A stretch of DNA of 64,000 bases from G963678445 sp963678445 (GCA_963678445.1 OY782877.1:1488001-1552000); one strand, 5' to 3'. Shown: positions 1 through 10,000, counted from the first letter of the stretch. The notes: a model not told the origin generated them from the sequence alone. Made by a program: numbers and translations.

Positions 1-1
1 A

Positions 2-865
2 GACAGCATCCCAAAACAATTGGAAACATTGCTTGCCAAACAGACACATGGAAAGCAGATTTCCGTTATTAATTGTGGCATTGGAGGCGGCGGCCCATTA
101 CAAGAATTAGGTCTATTGCGCAACTGTGGCTTGAGGCTCAAGCCCGACTTGATAATCTTACAGGTTTTTTTGGGCAACGATCTGGACAATGTACTTGAAG
201 AGGAAGGGAAAGCACTACGCGCTTACGATCCTACATGGAAGAAAATATTGGAAAACTACCAGTATCAAAACCAGACGCCTATGCGATGGGAAAACTGGAT
301 CTATAAGCATCTGTCTTTATACTACTACCTGCGAAATACAACCAAAAAATGCTGGGTTGTAAAACTAATAGCGCGATTACGTTTTTTTACATACAAGTTT
401 CCAGCACCTTTACCACCCTCTGAAGAGCGGTTTCCCTATATAGAAGCCAATTTAACTCACTGGTATCCTGAGTTAGAATATGCAATGGAAAAGCTTAAAA
501 AATACATCCTTACCATGAAACAGGAGGCTGCCGCACAGAACGCTGATTTTATGGTTTATAGCATCCCTGATTTTAACGAACTTGATGATATGCTGTGGCA
601 AGAGCAAACTCGAAACATGAACATATATGGAGGCTATGAACGTTGGAAAGGGGAGCGGGTATTACGCAATTTTTTAAACGAAAATGGCATTCCCTATATC
701 CCCGTACGAGACGAATTACACAAAATAAACAATGTGCAAAAATTATATTATATATATGATGGACATTTAAATATAAAAGGAAATAATATAGTAGCAACAT
801 TAATAGAGGAATATTTAAATCATTTTTATTTTAATAAACATGCACTGTTCGCTTCTATACATTAA
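2..865 (+). CDS. SGNH/GDSL hydrolase family protein, 5' truncated by window edge
   Basis: The reading frame is open from base 2, so the start lies outside the window; the internal TTG at 20 is not a convincing start. The protein has SGNH-hydrolase landmarks: a glycine-rich stretch (CGIGGGG) in the position of block II, the block III motif GNDLDN after a hydrophobic strand, and a C-terminal DGHLNIKG resembling block V with the catalytic Asp/His. Such enzymes are serine esterases or deacetylases and often act on surface polysaccharides. The last 150 bp are strikingly AT-rich compared with the neighbours, which suggests foreign origin. The carbamoyltransferase/SxtJ/DUF5989 cassette nearby often travels with SGNH hydrolases, but here the strand is opposite. 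Family call is firm; substrate unknown. Confidence 0.8.
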   Translation, partial: DSIPKQLETLLAKQTHGKQISVINCGIGGGGPLQELGLLRNCGLRLKPDLIILQVFLGNDLDNVLEEEGKALRAYDPTWKKILENYQYQNQTPMRWENWIYKHLSLYYYLRNTTKKCWVVKLIARLRFFTYKFPAPLPPSEERFPYIEANLTHWYPELEYAMEKLKKYILTMKQEAAAQNADFMVYSIPDFNELDDMLWQEQTRNMNIYGGYERWKGERVLRNFLNENGIPYIPVRDELHKINNVQKLYYIYDGHLNIKGNNIVATLIEEYLNHFYFNKHALFASIH

Positions 866-941
866 TCCCAAAATTAGCCAACAAAAATGGGCCCGACCAT
901 CCATGGTGGGCCCAAACGAGCGCATCATCCGTGCGCGCTCT

Positions 942-1044
942 ATTAGTGACTTAATTCTGAAAAACTGTCATAAAAAGCGAAAAACATTATGGTCAGGGAT
1001 GGTAAGGACCGCATCTTTTGCTTGTGGTCGCTGGACCGCATTAG
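942..1044 (-). repeat. Dispersed palindromic repeat, copy B
   Basis: Near-complete copy of the dispersed family, in inverse orientation. Read on the minus strand it opens with CTAATGCGGTCCAGCGACC, has the core GGTCCTTACCATCCCTGACC, and closes with TTTTTATGACAGTTTTTCAG and AAGTCACTAAT. It lies between two converging genes (stops at 865 and 1096). This is the short subtype, without the GTGGCC/GGCCAC module. Confidence 0.85.
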
Positions 1045-1095
1045 TTTCACATATCAAATTACAATGTAAAAAGACCGCCTTACACTACCTACTGG

Positions 1096-2451
1096 CTATG
1101 CCGTATAATTCAAAATTGCGTCTGCAGCCTTGCCCTGCGTGCCATCCGAACGCCGGAAGCTGGCAATCTGCGCCAGTCGGTTACCGCCTGCGGCCCGCTG
1201 GTTTACATTAAAATATCCCAAATCAATTTCCTCAATCCCCGCCTCAGCCAGACTCACCAACTCCCCCTCCTCCGTAATACCATTGCCATTGTCTTTAAAC
1301 AAACGCAACGCTTCAAAATCATCATCTTCCCGATTGATAAGTCCATCATTATTCGAATCCAGCTTACGCAGTTCCTCAAAACCGTTCGCCGCGCCATTCT
1401 GATCGCCAAACAACTCTTTGCCACTGTTGACAATCCCATCCCCATTACGATCAATTGCTAAAAAGGCATCGCCTCCCGTAACAAACGCCGTATTCACCTC
1501 CTGGCCCGTACCCAACAGATCAAACTTCGCGCCATCACGATAACTCGTCATCTCATAACCATCGCCATCTAAATCCAGAATTATCGGGTCCGACTGCTGC
1601 ACCACCCCCTGCTGTACACGCACCGAGGCATTGAGCTCAAATGAAATCTCAAGTTGCATGCTTTGCATACTCGCGCTATTCTGAGACCGCAACGCATTCT
1701 CACCTTCACCGCCTGCTTCAGAAGTCTGGAAGATCCCGGCAAAATCATTCTCAAGCAACTTCGATGTAAACTCTTTCACCATATTGTTCAACGTATCACT
1801 ATCGGTTTTTGCGCCATCGCCAAACAGCGAAAAGATCTCATTAAACAAATCATCGGAAGCATCAAGCAGCCCCTGCGCCATCTCCATAAAATCACCAAAC
1901 AACGCCTCCATGTCCACCGTACCCTCAGAAGCTCCCGCGAACCCCTGCAACGCCGCCCCTGAAATCGTTATCGACATTTCAAAACGCGCCGAAACCTGTT
2001 GACTCAGTTCAGCGTAGGAACTCTTTTGTGCACCCTGCAAGCCCTGAGCCACCTCCTGCGTGCGTTGATTGAAACGCACCAGCTCTTCCGTACGAGATTC
2101 AGCAAAAAACGAAAACTCCATCTGCTGCGCCTTGAAACCAACCGTCGTTTCCTCCCCCTTTTCAGAGCTCGCATTCGAAATCTGCGCCGCTACCTGCTGA
2201 AAACGAGCCGCCAAGGACACCTGCTTCATTTTCGAATAATAGACAGCGCCCTCAAAAGCTTCATCAACGTCAGCAGCCTGATTTTTCCCAAGGAGGTCCG
2301 TCGTGGCTTGTTCCGAAGCTGCAGACGTCAACGCTTTTGAGGACGCTGGTGGGGGTGCTGAGGAAGTCGTTGCATTGGAAGAGGTACTACTCAAATACGG
2401 TGATTGCGTTGGCAATAACTGTGCAAAAAAATCCGGTGAAGTGATACCCAT
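1096..2451 (-). CDS. Protein with C-terminal EF-hand-like calcium-binding loops
   Basis: The start at 2451 is preferred over the in-frame ATG at 2466 because GGAGG lies 8 nt upstream of it. The product is about 451 residues. The N-terminus is low complexity (Ser/Thr/Ala/Pro) with no signal peptide. The middle is Gln- and Phe-rich and may be helical. The C-terminal third carries several DxDxDG-type loops: LDLDGDG, IDRNGDGIVNSGKE, LDSNNDGLINRED and FKDNGNGITEEGE. These resemble the EF-hand/dockerin-like calcium loops of RTX-associated and VCBS-type proteins. Calcium-dependent folding is a reasonable inference; cellular role and secretion route are not visible. The gene converges with the truncated SGNH hydrolase, with repeat copy B between them. 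Confidence 0.8.
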   Translation of the reverse strand: MGITSPDFFAQLLPTQSPYLSSTSSNATTSSAPPPASSKALTSAASEQATTDLLGKNQAADVDEAFEGAVYYSKMKQVSLAARFQQVAAQISNASSEKGEETTVGFKAQQMEFSFFAESRTEELVRFNQRTQEVAQGLQGAQKSSYAELSQQVSARFEMSITISGAALQGFAGASEGTVDMEALFGDFMEMAQGLLDASDDLFNEIFSLFGDGAKTDSDTLNNMVKEFTSKLLENDFAGIFQTSEAGGEGENALRSQNSASMQSMQLEISFELNASVRVQQGVVQQSDPIILDLDGDGYEMTSYRDGAKFDLLGTGQEVNTAFVTGGDAFLAIDRNGDGIVNSGKELFGDQNGAANGFEELRKLDSNNDGLINREDDDFEALRLFKDNGNGITEEGELVSLAEAGIEEIDLGYFNVNQRAAGGNRLAQIASFRRSDGTQGKAADAILNYTA

Positions 2452-2741
2452 TGTTTTCGCCTCCATTCCACAGGGCGCTGAAAGCCCCCAGGAAATGCAA
2501 CCTCAGTTGCAGCTGGCATAAATCTTTTTTGATAGCCGAATTCCCATATCCTGACTATCTCAATCCGTCGCTTTATTCCTATCGGCAAAAAACGCCTCAA
2601 ACTTTAGCTGGATATACCTCGGACATTGCTATTGCAAAAAACTGCACTCCTTTTTCGTTACTCCTTTCTTTTTCCGGGGGTCAACGCCACGCGCGATATC
2701 TATGGTCCTTGCATCCCTGAACCAAGTCGGCCTTTCCAATC

Positions 2742-3244
2742 CTTCGTTTTTCTTTGCTTCCTTCTTTTCCCGCTGACCAAGGGGCTGCGCTCCATTAACC
2801 AAACCCTGAAATTATAGTCCTTACCGTGGATGACCAAAACAAGGCTAACCTACATCTCCGTTTTTCTTTGCTTCTTTCTTTTTCCAATGACCAAAGGGCT
2901 ATATTCCATCAACCAAACCCTGAAATCATAATCCTTGCCGTGGATGACCAAAACAAGGCCAACCTACATCTTCGTTTTTCTTTTCTTCTCTCTTTTTCCC
3001 GTGACCAAAGGGCTATATTCCATCAACCAAACCCTGAAATCATAATCCTTGCCGTGGATGACCAAAACAAGGCTAACCTACATCTTCGTTTTTCTTTGCT
3101 TCTTTCTTTTCCCGCTGACCAAGGGGCTGCGCTCCATCAGCAAACCCTGAAATTATAGTCCTTACCGTGGATGACCAAAACAAGGCTAACCTACATCTTC
3201 GTTTTTCTTTGCTTCTTTCTTTTTCCGTAAAAAGAAAGAAGAAG
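2742..3244. repeat. Tandem array of 114-bp units (about 4.4 copies)
   Basis: Units begin at 2742, 2856, 2970, 3084 and 3197 (periods 114, 114, 114, 113; last unit partial). Each starts with a pyrimidine-rich TTCGTTTTTCTTTGCTTC, then GACCAAGGGGCTGCGCTCC or a variant, CCCTGAAAT, and TAGTCCTTACCGTGGATGACC. The array ends in a perfect 13-bp inverted repeat, CTTCTTTCTTTTT and its complement around a CCGT loop (3212-3241). A degenerate unit precedes it near 2649-2720 and contains a TATGGTCCTTGCATCCCTGA stretch like the core of the dispersed repeat. Because 114 is divisible by three, one frame stays open across 2826-3158, but no ribosome-binding site supports a gene. Confidence 0.9.
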
Positions 3245-3286
3245 CTAGAATAGTCAACCGACTACCCTCCTCCTGACCCACCAGAC

Positions 3287-3329
3287 ACAATAAAACCCGG
3301 GTGGACCGCAAACGCGACCCACCCGGGTT
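3287..3329 (-). terminator. Intrinsic terminator of the carbamoyltransferase cassette
   Basis: Perfect 11-bp stem AACCCGGGTGG/CCACCCGGGTT at 3294-3304 and 3319-3329. On the minus strand it is followed by TTTTATT. It lies 30 bp beyond the stop of the DUF5989 gene. Confidence 0.8.
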
Positions 3330-3358
3330 GTTCCATATTTTCAGTAGCAATATCGCTT

Positions 3359-3508
3359 CTAAAGCGCGTATACGAAAGGCGATACAACCCCTGCCTGCCC
3401 AGCGAAGAAAAACAATAACGCCAGCGCTAACAGGGAAATGATAATAGGGGCCAACCAAAATTTCTTACGCACCCGCAAAAACGCCCAGATTTCTTTCAAA
3501 GTTTCCAT
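3359..3508 (-). CDS. DUF5989-family small membrane protein
   Basis: The 49-residue product starts METLKEIWAFLRVRKKFW, followed by one hydrophobic segment (LAPIIISLLALALLFFF) and a VVSPFVYAL end. This is the compact pattern of DUF5989 proteins, which are found beside carbamoyltransferase and SxtJ-like genes. The start at 3508 is chosen because the family begins at METLKE and GAGGAA precedes it; the frame extends further upstream only as non-homologous sequence. It is the last gene of the cassette, 176 nt downstream of the SxtJ-like gene, with repeat copy A in that gap. Function unknown; a single-pass inner-membrane partner of the carbamoylation or export machinery is a guess. Confidence 0.85.
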   Translation of the reverse strand: METLKEIWAFLRVRKKFWLAPIIISLLALALLFFFAGQAGVVSPFVYAL

Positions 3509-3586
3509 AGAGATATTCCTCATCCTGTCATGTCGGCCATATTGTACCGCATATACAACAAATTTTAAAAATGGCTGCTGGAGCAC

Positions 3587-3689
3587 CTAAGCGGTCCAGC
3601 GACCGCAAGCGCTAGGTATGGTCCTTGCCATCGCTGACCGCAACAAAATTTCGTTTTTTATGACAACTTTTCAGATTAAAGTCGCTAAA
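3587..3689 (+). repeat. Dispersed palindromic repeat, copy A
   Basis: Archetypal short-subtype copy. It begins CCTAAGCGGTCCAGCGACCG, which contains the hairpin GCGGTC-CAGC-GACCGC. It continues with TATGGTCCTTGCCATCGCTG and ends with TTTTTTATGACAACTTTTCA and AGTCGCTAAA. It sits inside the carbamoyltransferase cassette. Its right end overlaps the SxtJ-like gene and provides that gene's TAG stop. Confidence 0.9.
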
Positions 3690-4095
3690 ACTGTTGACGA
3701 TACCGCTCAAACTCCTTCGGCTGCTCCTCAGCATCCTCCCAATAACTCTCCTTCGCATCTTTGAAAGCGCGCTTCAACGGGTCATCGCTAAAAAGCTGAA
3801 GGATAACACGGACCGGCGCCATCATCAGATAAAACGTAATCGTAAGAAAGACACGCGTCATAATCCAATTAAGAACAAGGGCAAACTTAATCCAGACAAC
3901 AAAAACAGGCTGTAACGCCTTCGGGCACACCAGCCCAAAGGCCGCAAAAACCGCTGCGACAATAAAAAAGTACAACGGGAAATGCTCAAATCCATGCAGC
4001 GCATATCGCAACAGCCCCAGCAGCGCGATAGCGACGCCCATGACCAATCCAAATTTACGTTGCTCTTTCTTGTCAGAAGTATCAATATCCAGCAT
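3685..4095 (-). CDS. SxtJ-family membrane protein
   Basis: A 136-residue protein with a charged N-terminus, two tightly spaced hydrophobic segments (about residues 15-50) and a third around 60-95 (FVVWIKFALVLNWIMTRVFLT). The hydrophilic tail contains DPLKRAFKDAKESYWEDAEE. This architecture and the tail match the SxtJ family, named from the saxitoxin cluster but widespread next to NodU/CmcH carbamoyltransferases. The gene lies 79 nt downstream of the carbamoyltransferase and is probably cotranscribed. Its stop codon TAG is formed by the end of repeat copy A. Family assignment is good; the biochemical role of SxtJ proteins is not established. Confidence 0.85.
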   Translation of the reverse strand: MLDIDTSDKKEQRKFGLVMGVAIALLGLLRYALHGFEHFPLYFFIVAAVFAAFGLVCPKALQPVFVVWIKFALVLNWIMTRVFLTITFYLMMAPVRVILQLFSDDPLKRAFKDAKESYWEDAEEQPKEFERYRQQF

Positions 4096-4174
4096 AAATC
4101 ACTCTTTTCCAGCAAATTCGGCGCCCACATACAAAAGCGCGGCTAAAAAGCATCAAAGCACACCCAAACCTCCA

Positions 4175-5992
4175 CTAATCCAACTCAAATTCCTCGCGCC
4201 AATCATCCTTCTCCGCCCAAGGCTTCTGTTCCTTTTTGTCCAAAATAAAATTACCGATACACAAGTAATCCATATTGGTACGCATGAAACAGGCATACGC
4301 CTCCTCCGGCGTGCAAACGATAGGTTCACCCCGCACGTTGAAAGAGGTGTTGATCACCACTGGACAGCCGGTCCTTTTATAAAAGGCATCTATCATCTGA
4401 TGATACCGCGGGTTATCTTCCGCAGCCACCGTTTGTACCCGCGCCGAATTATCGACATGCGTAATAGCCGGAAGATCGGATCGTATAACCTTAAGCTTAT
4501 CAAACCCCTGCGCATCTCCCTCCTCCGGCTCCAGCGCCCGCAAACGCTCCTTTTTGACATCGGCAACCAGCAGCATATAAGGACTTTCCTTGCCGCGCAG
4601 ATCAAAGCATTCATCGGCATGTTCGCGGAGCACCGACGGCGCAAAAGGACGGAACGATTCACGGAATTTAATCTTCAAATTAAGCACCGATTGCATGTCA
4701 CGCGAACGCGGATCGCCCAGAATGCTACGCCCGCCCAGTGCTCGCGGCCCAAACTCCATCCGCCCCTGGAACCAGCCCACTACATTCTCCGTAGAAAGCA
4801 ATTCCGCCACCTTATCACACAACGCCTCCTCCTCCTCATACTTGGCATACGGAATCTCCTCCTGCTTAAAATACGCCTCTATCGTTTCATTACTGAAAGC
4901 CGGCCCCAAATAGGAGGCCTTCTGACGCAGACGCGCTGGCGTCCGCTTTTCATCAAGCAGCTGGTGCCAGGCAAAAAGCGCTGCGCCCAATGCATTCCCC
5001 CCATCCCCCGCACAAGGTTGAATCCAGATATCTTCAAAGGGACTCTCTCGCAACAGCCTCCCATTAGCAACACAATTAAGCGCCACCCCGCCCGCCAGCG
5101 TAAGATGCTTCATGCCCGTGGTTTCGTGGACATGACGGGCAATATTCAGCATAATCTCCTCCGTCACCACCTGCACTGAACGCGCCAAATCCATCTCCCG
5201 TTGCGTAATCTTCGACTCCGCCTTCCGCGCAGGACCATCAAACAATGCAGCAAAGCGTCGATTCGTCATACGCAGCCCAGCACAATAATCAAAATACTTC
5301 ATGTTGAGCCGAAACGAGCCATCCTCACGCAGATCAACCAATTCACGCTTGATAACATCCACATACTTCGGAGCACCATAAGGTGCCAAGCCCATCAACT
5401 TGTACTCGCCGCTATTCACCTTGAAGCCCGTGAAATAGGTAAACGCCGAATAGAGCAAGCCCAACGAATGCGGAAAGTTAATCTCCTTCTGAATCTCTAC
5501 CTTATTCCCACGCCCCACCCCATAGGCCGTCGTTGCCCATTCGCCAACGCCATCCACCGTAATAATGGCCGCCTCCTCATAAGGACTAGGAAAAAAAGCA
5601 GAAGATGCATGCGAAAGGTGGTGGGTGGAAAACAACAACTCCCCCGAATATCCCAACTCCTTACGCAGCGTGCTACGCATAAAGATTTTCTCTTTAAGCC
5701 AAGACGGCATTTGCTCAAAATACGACAACAGTCCCTTTGGCGCCATACTGAGATACGTCATGAGCAACCGCTCAAACTTTATAAACGGCTTATCATAAAA
5801 GACCACATAGTCGACATCATCAATCGTAATGCCCCCCTCACGCAGACAATACGCCACCGCATCCGTTGGAAAACGAGGATCATGTTTCTTACGCGAGAAC
5901 CGCTCCTGCTGCGCCGCTGCTACAATATCGCCATCAGTCAATAATGCTGCTGCACTGTCATGATAATACGCCGAAATGCCCAATATATGCAT
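4175..5992 (-). CDS. Carbamoyltransferase, NodU/CmcH family
   Basis: Full-length at 605 residues. It starts MHILGISAYYHDSAAALL and has the family's N-terminal Kae1-like (YrdC-partner) fold motifs. These include HHLSHASSAFFPSPYEEA, with two metal-binding histidines, and TVDGVGEWATT. A GGVALNCVANG nucleotide-binding segment follows, and the C-terminal domain contains FGPRALGGRSIL and NTSFNVRGEPIV. Enzymes of this family move a carbamoyl group from carbamoyl phosphate, through carbamoyl-AMP, to a hydroxyl on a sugar or natural product. With SxtJ and DUF5989 downstream it forms a conserved three-gene cassette, so a surface glycan is the likely acceptor. A good ribosome-binding site (GAGAGG) precedes the ATG. 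Confidence 0.95.
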   Translation of the reverse strand: MHILGISAYYHDSAAALLTDGDIVAAAQQERFSRKKHDPRFPTDAVAYCLREGGITIDDVDYVVFYDKPFIKFERLLMTYLSMAPKGLLSYFEQMPSWLKEKIFMRSTLRKELGYSGELLFSTHHLSHASSAFFPSPYEEAAIITVDGVGEWATTAYGVGRGNKVEIQKEINFPHSLGLLYSAFTYFTGFKVNSGEYKLMGLAPYGAPKYVDVIKRELVDLREDGSFRLNMKYFDYCAGLRMTNRRFAALFDGPARKAESKITQREMDLARSVQVVTEEIMLNIARHVHETTGMKHLTLAGGVALNCVANGRLLRESPFEDIWIQPCAGDGGNALGAALFAWHQLLDEKRTPARLRQKASYLGPAFSNETIEAYFKQEEIPYAKYEEEEALCDKVAELLSTENVVGWFQGRMEFGPRALGGRSILGDPRSRDMQSVLNLKIKFRESFRPFAPSVLREHADECFDLRGKESPYMLLVADVKKERLRALEPEEGDAQGFDKLKVIRSDLPAITHVDNSARVQTVAAEDNPRYHQMIDAFYKRTGCPVVINTSFNVRGEPIVCTPEEAYACFMRTNMDYLCIGNFILDKKEQKPWAEKDDWREEFELD

Positions 5993-6017
5993 AATTTTCC
6001 TCTCTTCTTCAGCAGAT

Positions 6018-6046
6018 ATCCTAGCGATTTCTTAGCTAAAAATCAA
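6018..6046 (-). promoter_or_regulatory. Possible sigma-70 promoter for the carbamoyltransferase cassette
   Basis: On the minus strand TTGATT (6046-6041) is separated by 17 nt from TAGGAT (6023-6018). The implied start site is about 19 nt ahead of the ATG at 5992. Each hexamer matches consensus at 4 of 6 bases, so this is a moderate call. Confidence 0.4.
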
Positions 6047-6962
6047 CCGTATTCACTGTTGTCTGTATTTAGAAAAGACGAAATTCGGCATTGACGGAAA
6101 CTTGCTTTCCAAAAAAAACAATTCGGCAACTCCAGGGCTCCTCCCTAAAACCTCCTGGCTTAAGAGGAACCCAAATACCAAGCTGAAATCCCATCCACCT
6201 TGCTTTTCCAAGATCATTTCAAAAAAGCTCTACAAAATACGCATTAGTATTTATAGCTTGGCTCGTAGCGGTCCATTACAAGTCCAGCCCAACCTTAAGC
6301 CTCACACACGAGACAGACAGCACACATCATAAAGAATAGCTTTTGTTGAGTATATGCGTGTATTCCAACATTCTGAGACCGATGTCTCCAATGCTCTTCC
6401 AGCTGTCTCCGGCCATCCGATTGTTCATATCCATCAACGCCGGAGCGGTAATCATCGAAAAACTCCCCCACTAAAAAAGCCGCCCCTCAGTTGTTCCACT
6501 TCCCGTAATTCTCATACTGACAGAACCCGTAACTGACCTATCCCCGTATCCGCGCAAGCACCCAAAAGTTTGACTTCGCCACACGCTAAAATCCGCTGCC
6601 AAAAACAAGCCTGATACCCCTGAAAATAATGCTTCGGTTTCCTTCCCAACAAGCAAACAGCCCCTGGCCGTAAAAGAATGTAAATCTGGGCTTTCTAACT
6701 TCTTGGAAAATCTGGTCATATCGCTAACCGACCGATTGGTAATCAACGTCTTCTATAGCCGCCCTTACTATTCCGTCCTTTAATAGGTACTTTGTGGTGT
6801 TAAAAGCTCCGATTCAGCATACCACCCTCCCTCTTTCTCGTTTCATATGGAAGATTCTTCTCTCAACGACTGCGCGAGCCCCCTTTTATAGACCCTACAC
6901 CTGTACGAACCTAAAGAAATAGTCCAAAAAAAGGTGCTCTCATGCGTATCGCATAGTGACAA
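6047..6962. other. Gene-free stretch
   Basis: About 900 bp with no convincing coding sequence. The short open frames on both strands lack ribosome-binding sites and recognizable motifs. I see no tRNA-like or repeat-family sequence. It separates the carbamoyltransferase promoter from the terminator of the large surface-protein gene. Confidence 0.5.
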
Positions 6963-6996
6963 TAAAAAAATGGCGGAGACGTTTCCGTCTCCACCA
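6963..6996 (-). terminator. Intrinsic terminator of the large surface-protein gene
   Basis: Stem TGG(C)GGAGACG/CGTCTCC(A)CCA around TTTC. On the minus strand it is followed by a run of seven T. It lies 26 bp past the stop codon at 7022. Confidence 0.85.
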
Positions 6997-7021
6997 TTCT
7001 ATAGATATTTGAGTTCAGGCC

Positions 7022-10000
7022 TTATGCCTGGCTGCGTGCTTTCCGACGCATGATGTACATCATACCAATCGAAAGGCCAACAAGGGCGGTCAACCAGGAC
7101 ATGGTCAAGGCCACTTTGCCGAGGAAGATGACCGGCACCAGCAGGACGCGGACGACTGCGGCCAGTACGGGGCTTTGGGCGACTGCATCGGCCAGCATCG
7201 GGCTGACGCGATAGTAGGTGTCTACAAAGGCCGTACCAACGGCGTTATCCAGCATGAAGGTGTCACGCACTGCGCGCAGGGTGTCGATGTCTTCCGCCAT
7301 GGGCGTACCATAGGCAGCCGATGCGATGAAGCAGGGGCCACCGCTGCCGCCGCCACTGTCGCCACCAGCCAAGAGGCCGATGAGGGCAATCGCAAGCCCA
7401 AGACCCAGCAGAAGCAGGGAATCAAGCGGCTTGGAGGCTGCACGGTATTCGAAGACGCGTTCCAAGGTGGCCGCCGCCGTGGTGGGATTGGACTTGAGAT
7501 AGATGGTCAAGTCAACAATACCAGCTTCGGAGGCTTCCGGCGAATCCAGTACCAATTCGTACTCGGTGCTGCCGGCTGCGGTCTTGAAAGTTGCCTGGGT
7601 GCCCAGCGTGCCGAATTCAACGCGATCAACCCATGCCAAGCCGCCAAGCGGCGAGACGATGCGCAGTTCGGTACCACCGTCGACACTGCCGTTGGCCGTT
7701 CCGCTTGCGGTAGCAAGACGAATCGCTTCAACAACTTCGTCGGGCAGTAAGGCTGCTTTGCGCAGACTGAAAACGTTGAGTCCGTAGATACGAGCCATGT
7801 TGACGGTATCAGGAGAATCGACATCGACGGTATTTTCGTCGATAGCCGCACTGACTTCGTTGGCCAACAGTTCAGACTGGTACGCAACCGTGCTGGTCGG
7901 CGCAATCTGATCCGTGGCGTAGTCGTAGCTGGCGCCTTGACCCCAGACCATCAGACCGTCTTTGACATCGGCATAGGTGAAGGCACCGTTAACCGGGAAG
8001 GACAGTTTGATCGGGGTGGTGGCAACCGGGTTACCTTGATCGTCCACCGGACGGTCAAAGTTGACCAGACCATCAGCATTGCCGAAGAAGGCCGAACCGA
8101 CAGGCGGTGTGGTCTTGGCAGCGTCTGCTGTGGAATACAGGTGCAAGCTGAAATCGTACCCCTGCGAAATCAAGTCGCCGGTTACGCCACCGGTGCCGAT
8201 GTTGCCACTACCGAAGGCGGCAGACAGGGCAGAGGTGTTGGTTTTCACGTCGGCTACGTCGGTCAACTGTACCGCACGAGCAATACCGTAGACAGTCGTA
8301 CCAGCAGGGGCATCCAGAGCCGGCAGAATCATTTCTGCCTCGTCGTTGCCGCCTACGCCAAGGGTCACATCAATCGCCGTTTCAACCGAGTTATCGGCAA
8401 TGATAAAGGCGGTCGTGCTGATGCCGTTGGCATCGGTCTGGTAACGCTTGTAGGTGAAGCCATCAGGCAAGGTGCGCGTTACACCCGCTTCGCGGACTTC
8501 AACATTCGCCAATACTTCAGCATTGTCGGTGTTGTCTGTGCTGGGCGGAACGACCACTTGCATCGAGGTACCATCGCCAGCAACGCGGAACGGGAAGACC
8601 TGCGTACCACCAATCGCCACATAGGTGTCGTTGGTGAAGCCTGTACCGGTAATCTCGGCAACCACACCACCAAAGAGCCATGCATTATCGGGGGCGATTG
8701 CGGTGATGTTCAGTGCGACAAAGTTGGCCGTGACCGCCTTGTCGGAGTTCATCATCACGGTAACAACCTGTGCGCTTTGGCTGCTGAGGTCAGCTGCGTT
8801 GGCGCCAGTCCATCCTGCGAAGGTGTAGCCTTCTGCAGTAGGTGCTGCCGACAGGGTGACTTCTGTACCGGCCAAGTAGGTGTTACCTGCACCAGGTTCA
8901 GGGTTGAGCGTGACGTTACCAACACCTTCCGGCGCTACAGTGAAGTTGAGCGTATAGGTCGGTGCGATAAAGTTAGCTACCAGTGTCACATCGGCGTTAA
9001 GGGTAATGGTCTGTGAGGCCAAGGTCGGGTCACCCAGCAGACCTACGCTAGGACCAGTCCATTCCTGGAAGGTCGCCAAGGCGGGGTCAACTGGTGCGGC
9101 CGCGAAGGTCACAACCGTACCACGGGTGTAAAGGCCACCGGGCAGGTCGGGTGCAGGGATCGGGTCGACAATACTACCACCCGCCGTAGCGCTAAGGTTC
9201 AGCTGTACACCACCGCCCTGGAAGACGGCTTCGACCGTGGTTGCACCGGCAACCGTGAAGGAAACGCTGCCCAGTGCGCCTGCGTTGGAACCGTTGACCA
9301 ACCATTGGCTCGGGGTGCTTTCATCGCTCATGCTAGCGGTGACGGTGGCGCCTTCGAAGTAGTAGTCTTCGTCGGCAGCGCCGATGGTGCTAACGGGATC
9401 GAGAACGATGCTGGCCGCACTACCGCTCACCGTGCTGGTAACAAGGTGTACAGCCTGTACTGTTACTGCTGCAGTCAGCGTAGCTGTGTTGGTAGCATTG
9501 GCGAGGTCCGTCAAGACGATGTCTACTGGACCCGTGACTGACAGTGCCGGAGCGGTAACATAGATGTTGGCACCGTTTTCGGTAATCGCAACACCTTGTT
9601 TGGCCGGGCCTTCGCGGAATGCCGCTACTTGGCCACCAATGGTGATTTGGTAGGCCTGCGCAGCTTCGTATACGCTCAAGGCGCTGGCGATCGGCATAAC
9701 ACCGCTAAGTGTCAATTCGCTTTCAAAGCCTTGCGGCAGACGGCTAACGTCGGCGCCGGTGAGGGCTAAGCCGGAATTGAAGGGAGCAAAGACCGACAGC
9801 GTCTGAAGGTCGGCTTCGAGCATCGTGCCGCTAACGGGAGCGTCAGCAACCAATGTCCACGCTTCCTCACCAGGAATATTGGTGATAATCGTTTCGTCGT
9901 TAACATCGCTTACGCTGGTCGGCAATGACCACAGTTGCACTTGATCATTTTCGCCTACATCCAAATTGCTCATTTTCAGGTTAACAGCAAGCTGTGTACC

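Noticed and set aside
840..1211. 123-codon plus-strand frame between the SGNH gene and the calcium-loop gene
   Set aside because: It runs through repeat copy B and into the opposite gene; no motif or ribosome-binding site.
2826..3158. 110-codon open frame with a 38-residue repeat
   Set aside because: It exists because the 114-bp tandem unit is divisible by three. There is no ribosome-binding site, and the ends fall at arbitrary points in the array.
4040..5179. 379-codon frame antisense to the carbamoyltransferase gene
   Set aside because: The minus-strand gene is a clear full-length family member; the plus-strand frame is Arg/His-rich shadow with no motif.
7937..9016. 359-codon frame antisense to the large surface protein
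   Set aside because: Shadow of a gene with signal peptide, domains, promoter and terminator on the other strand.
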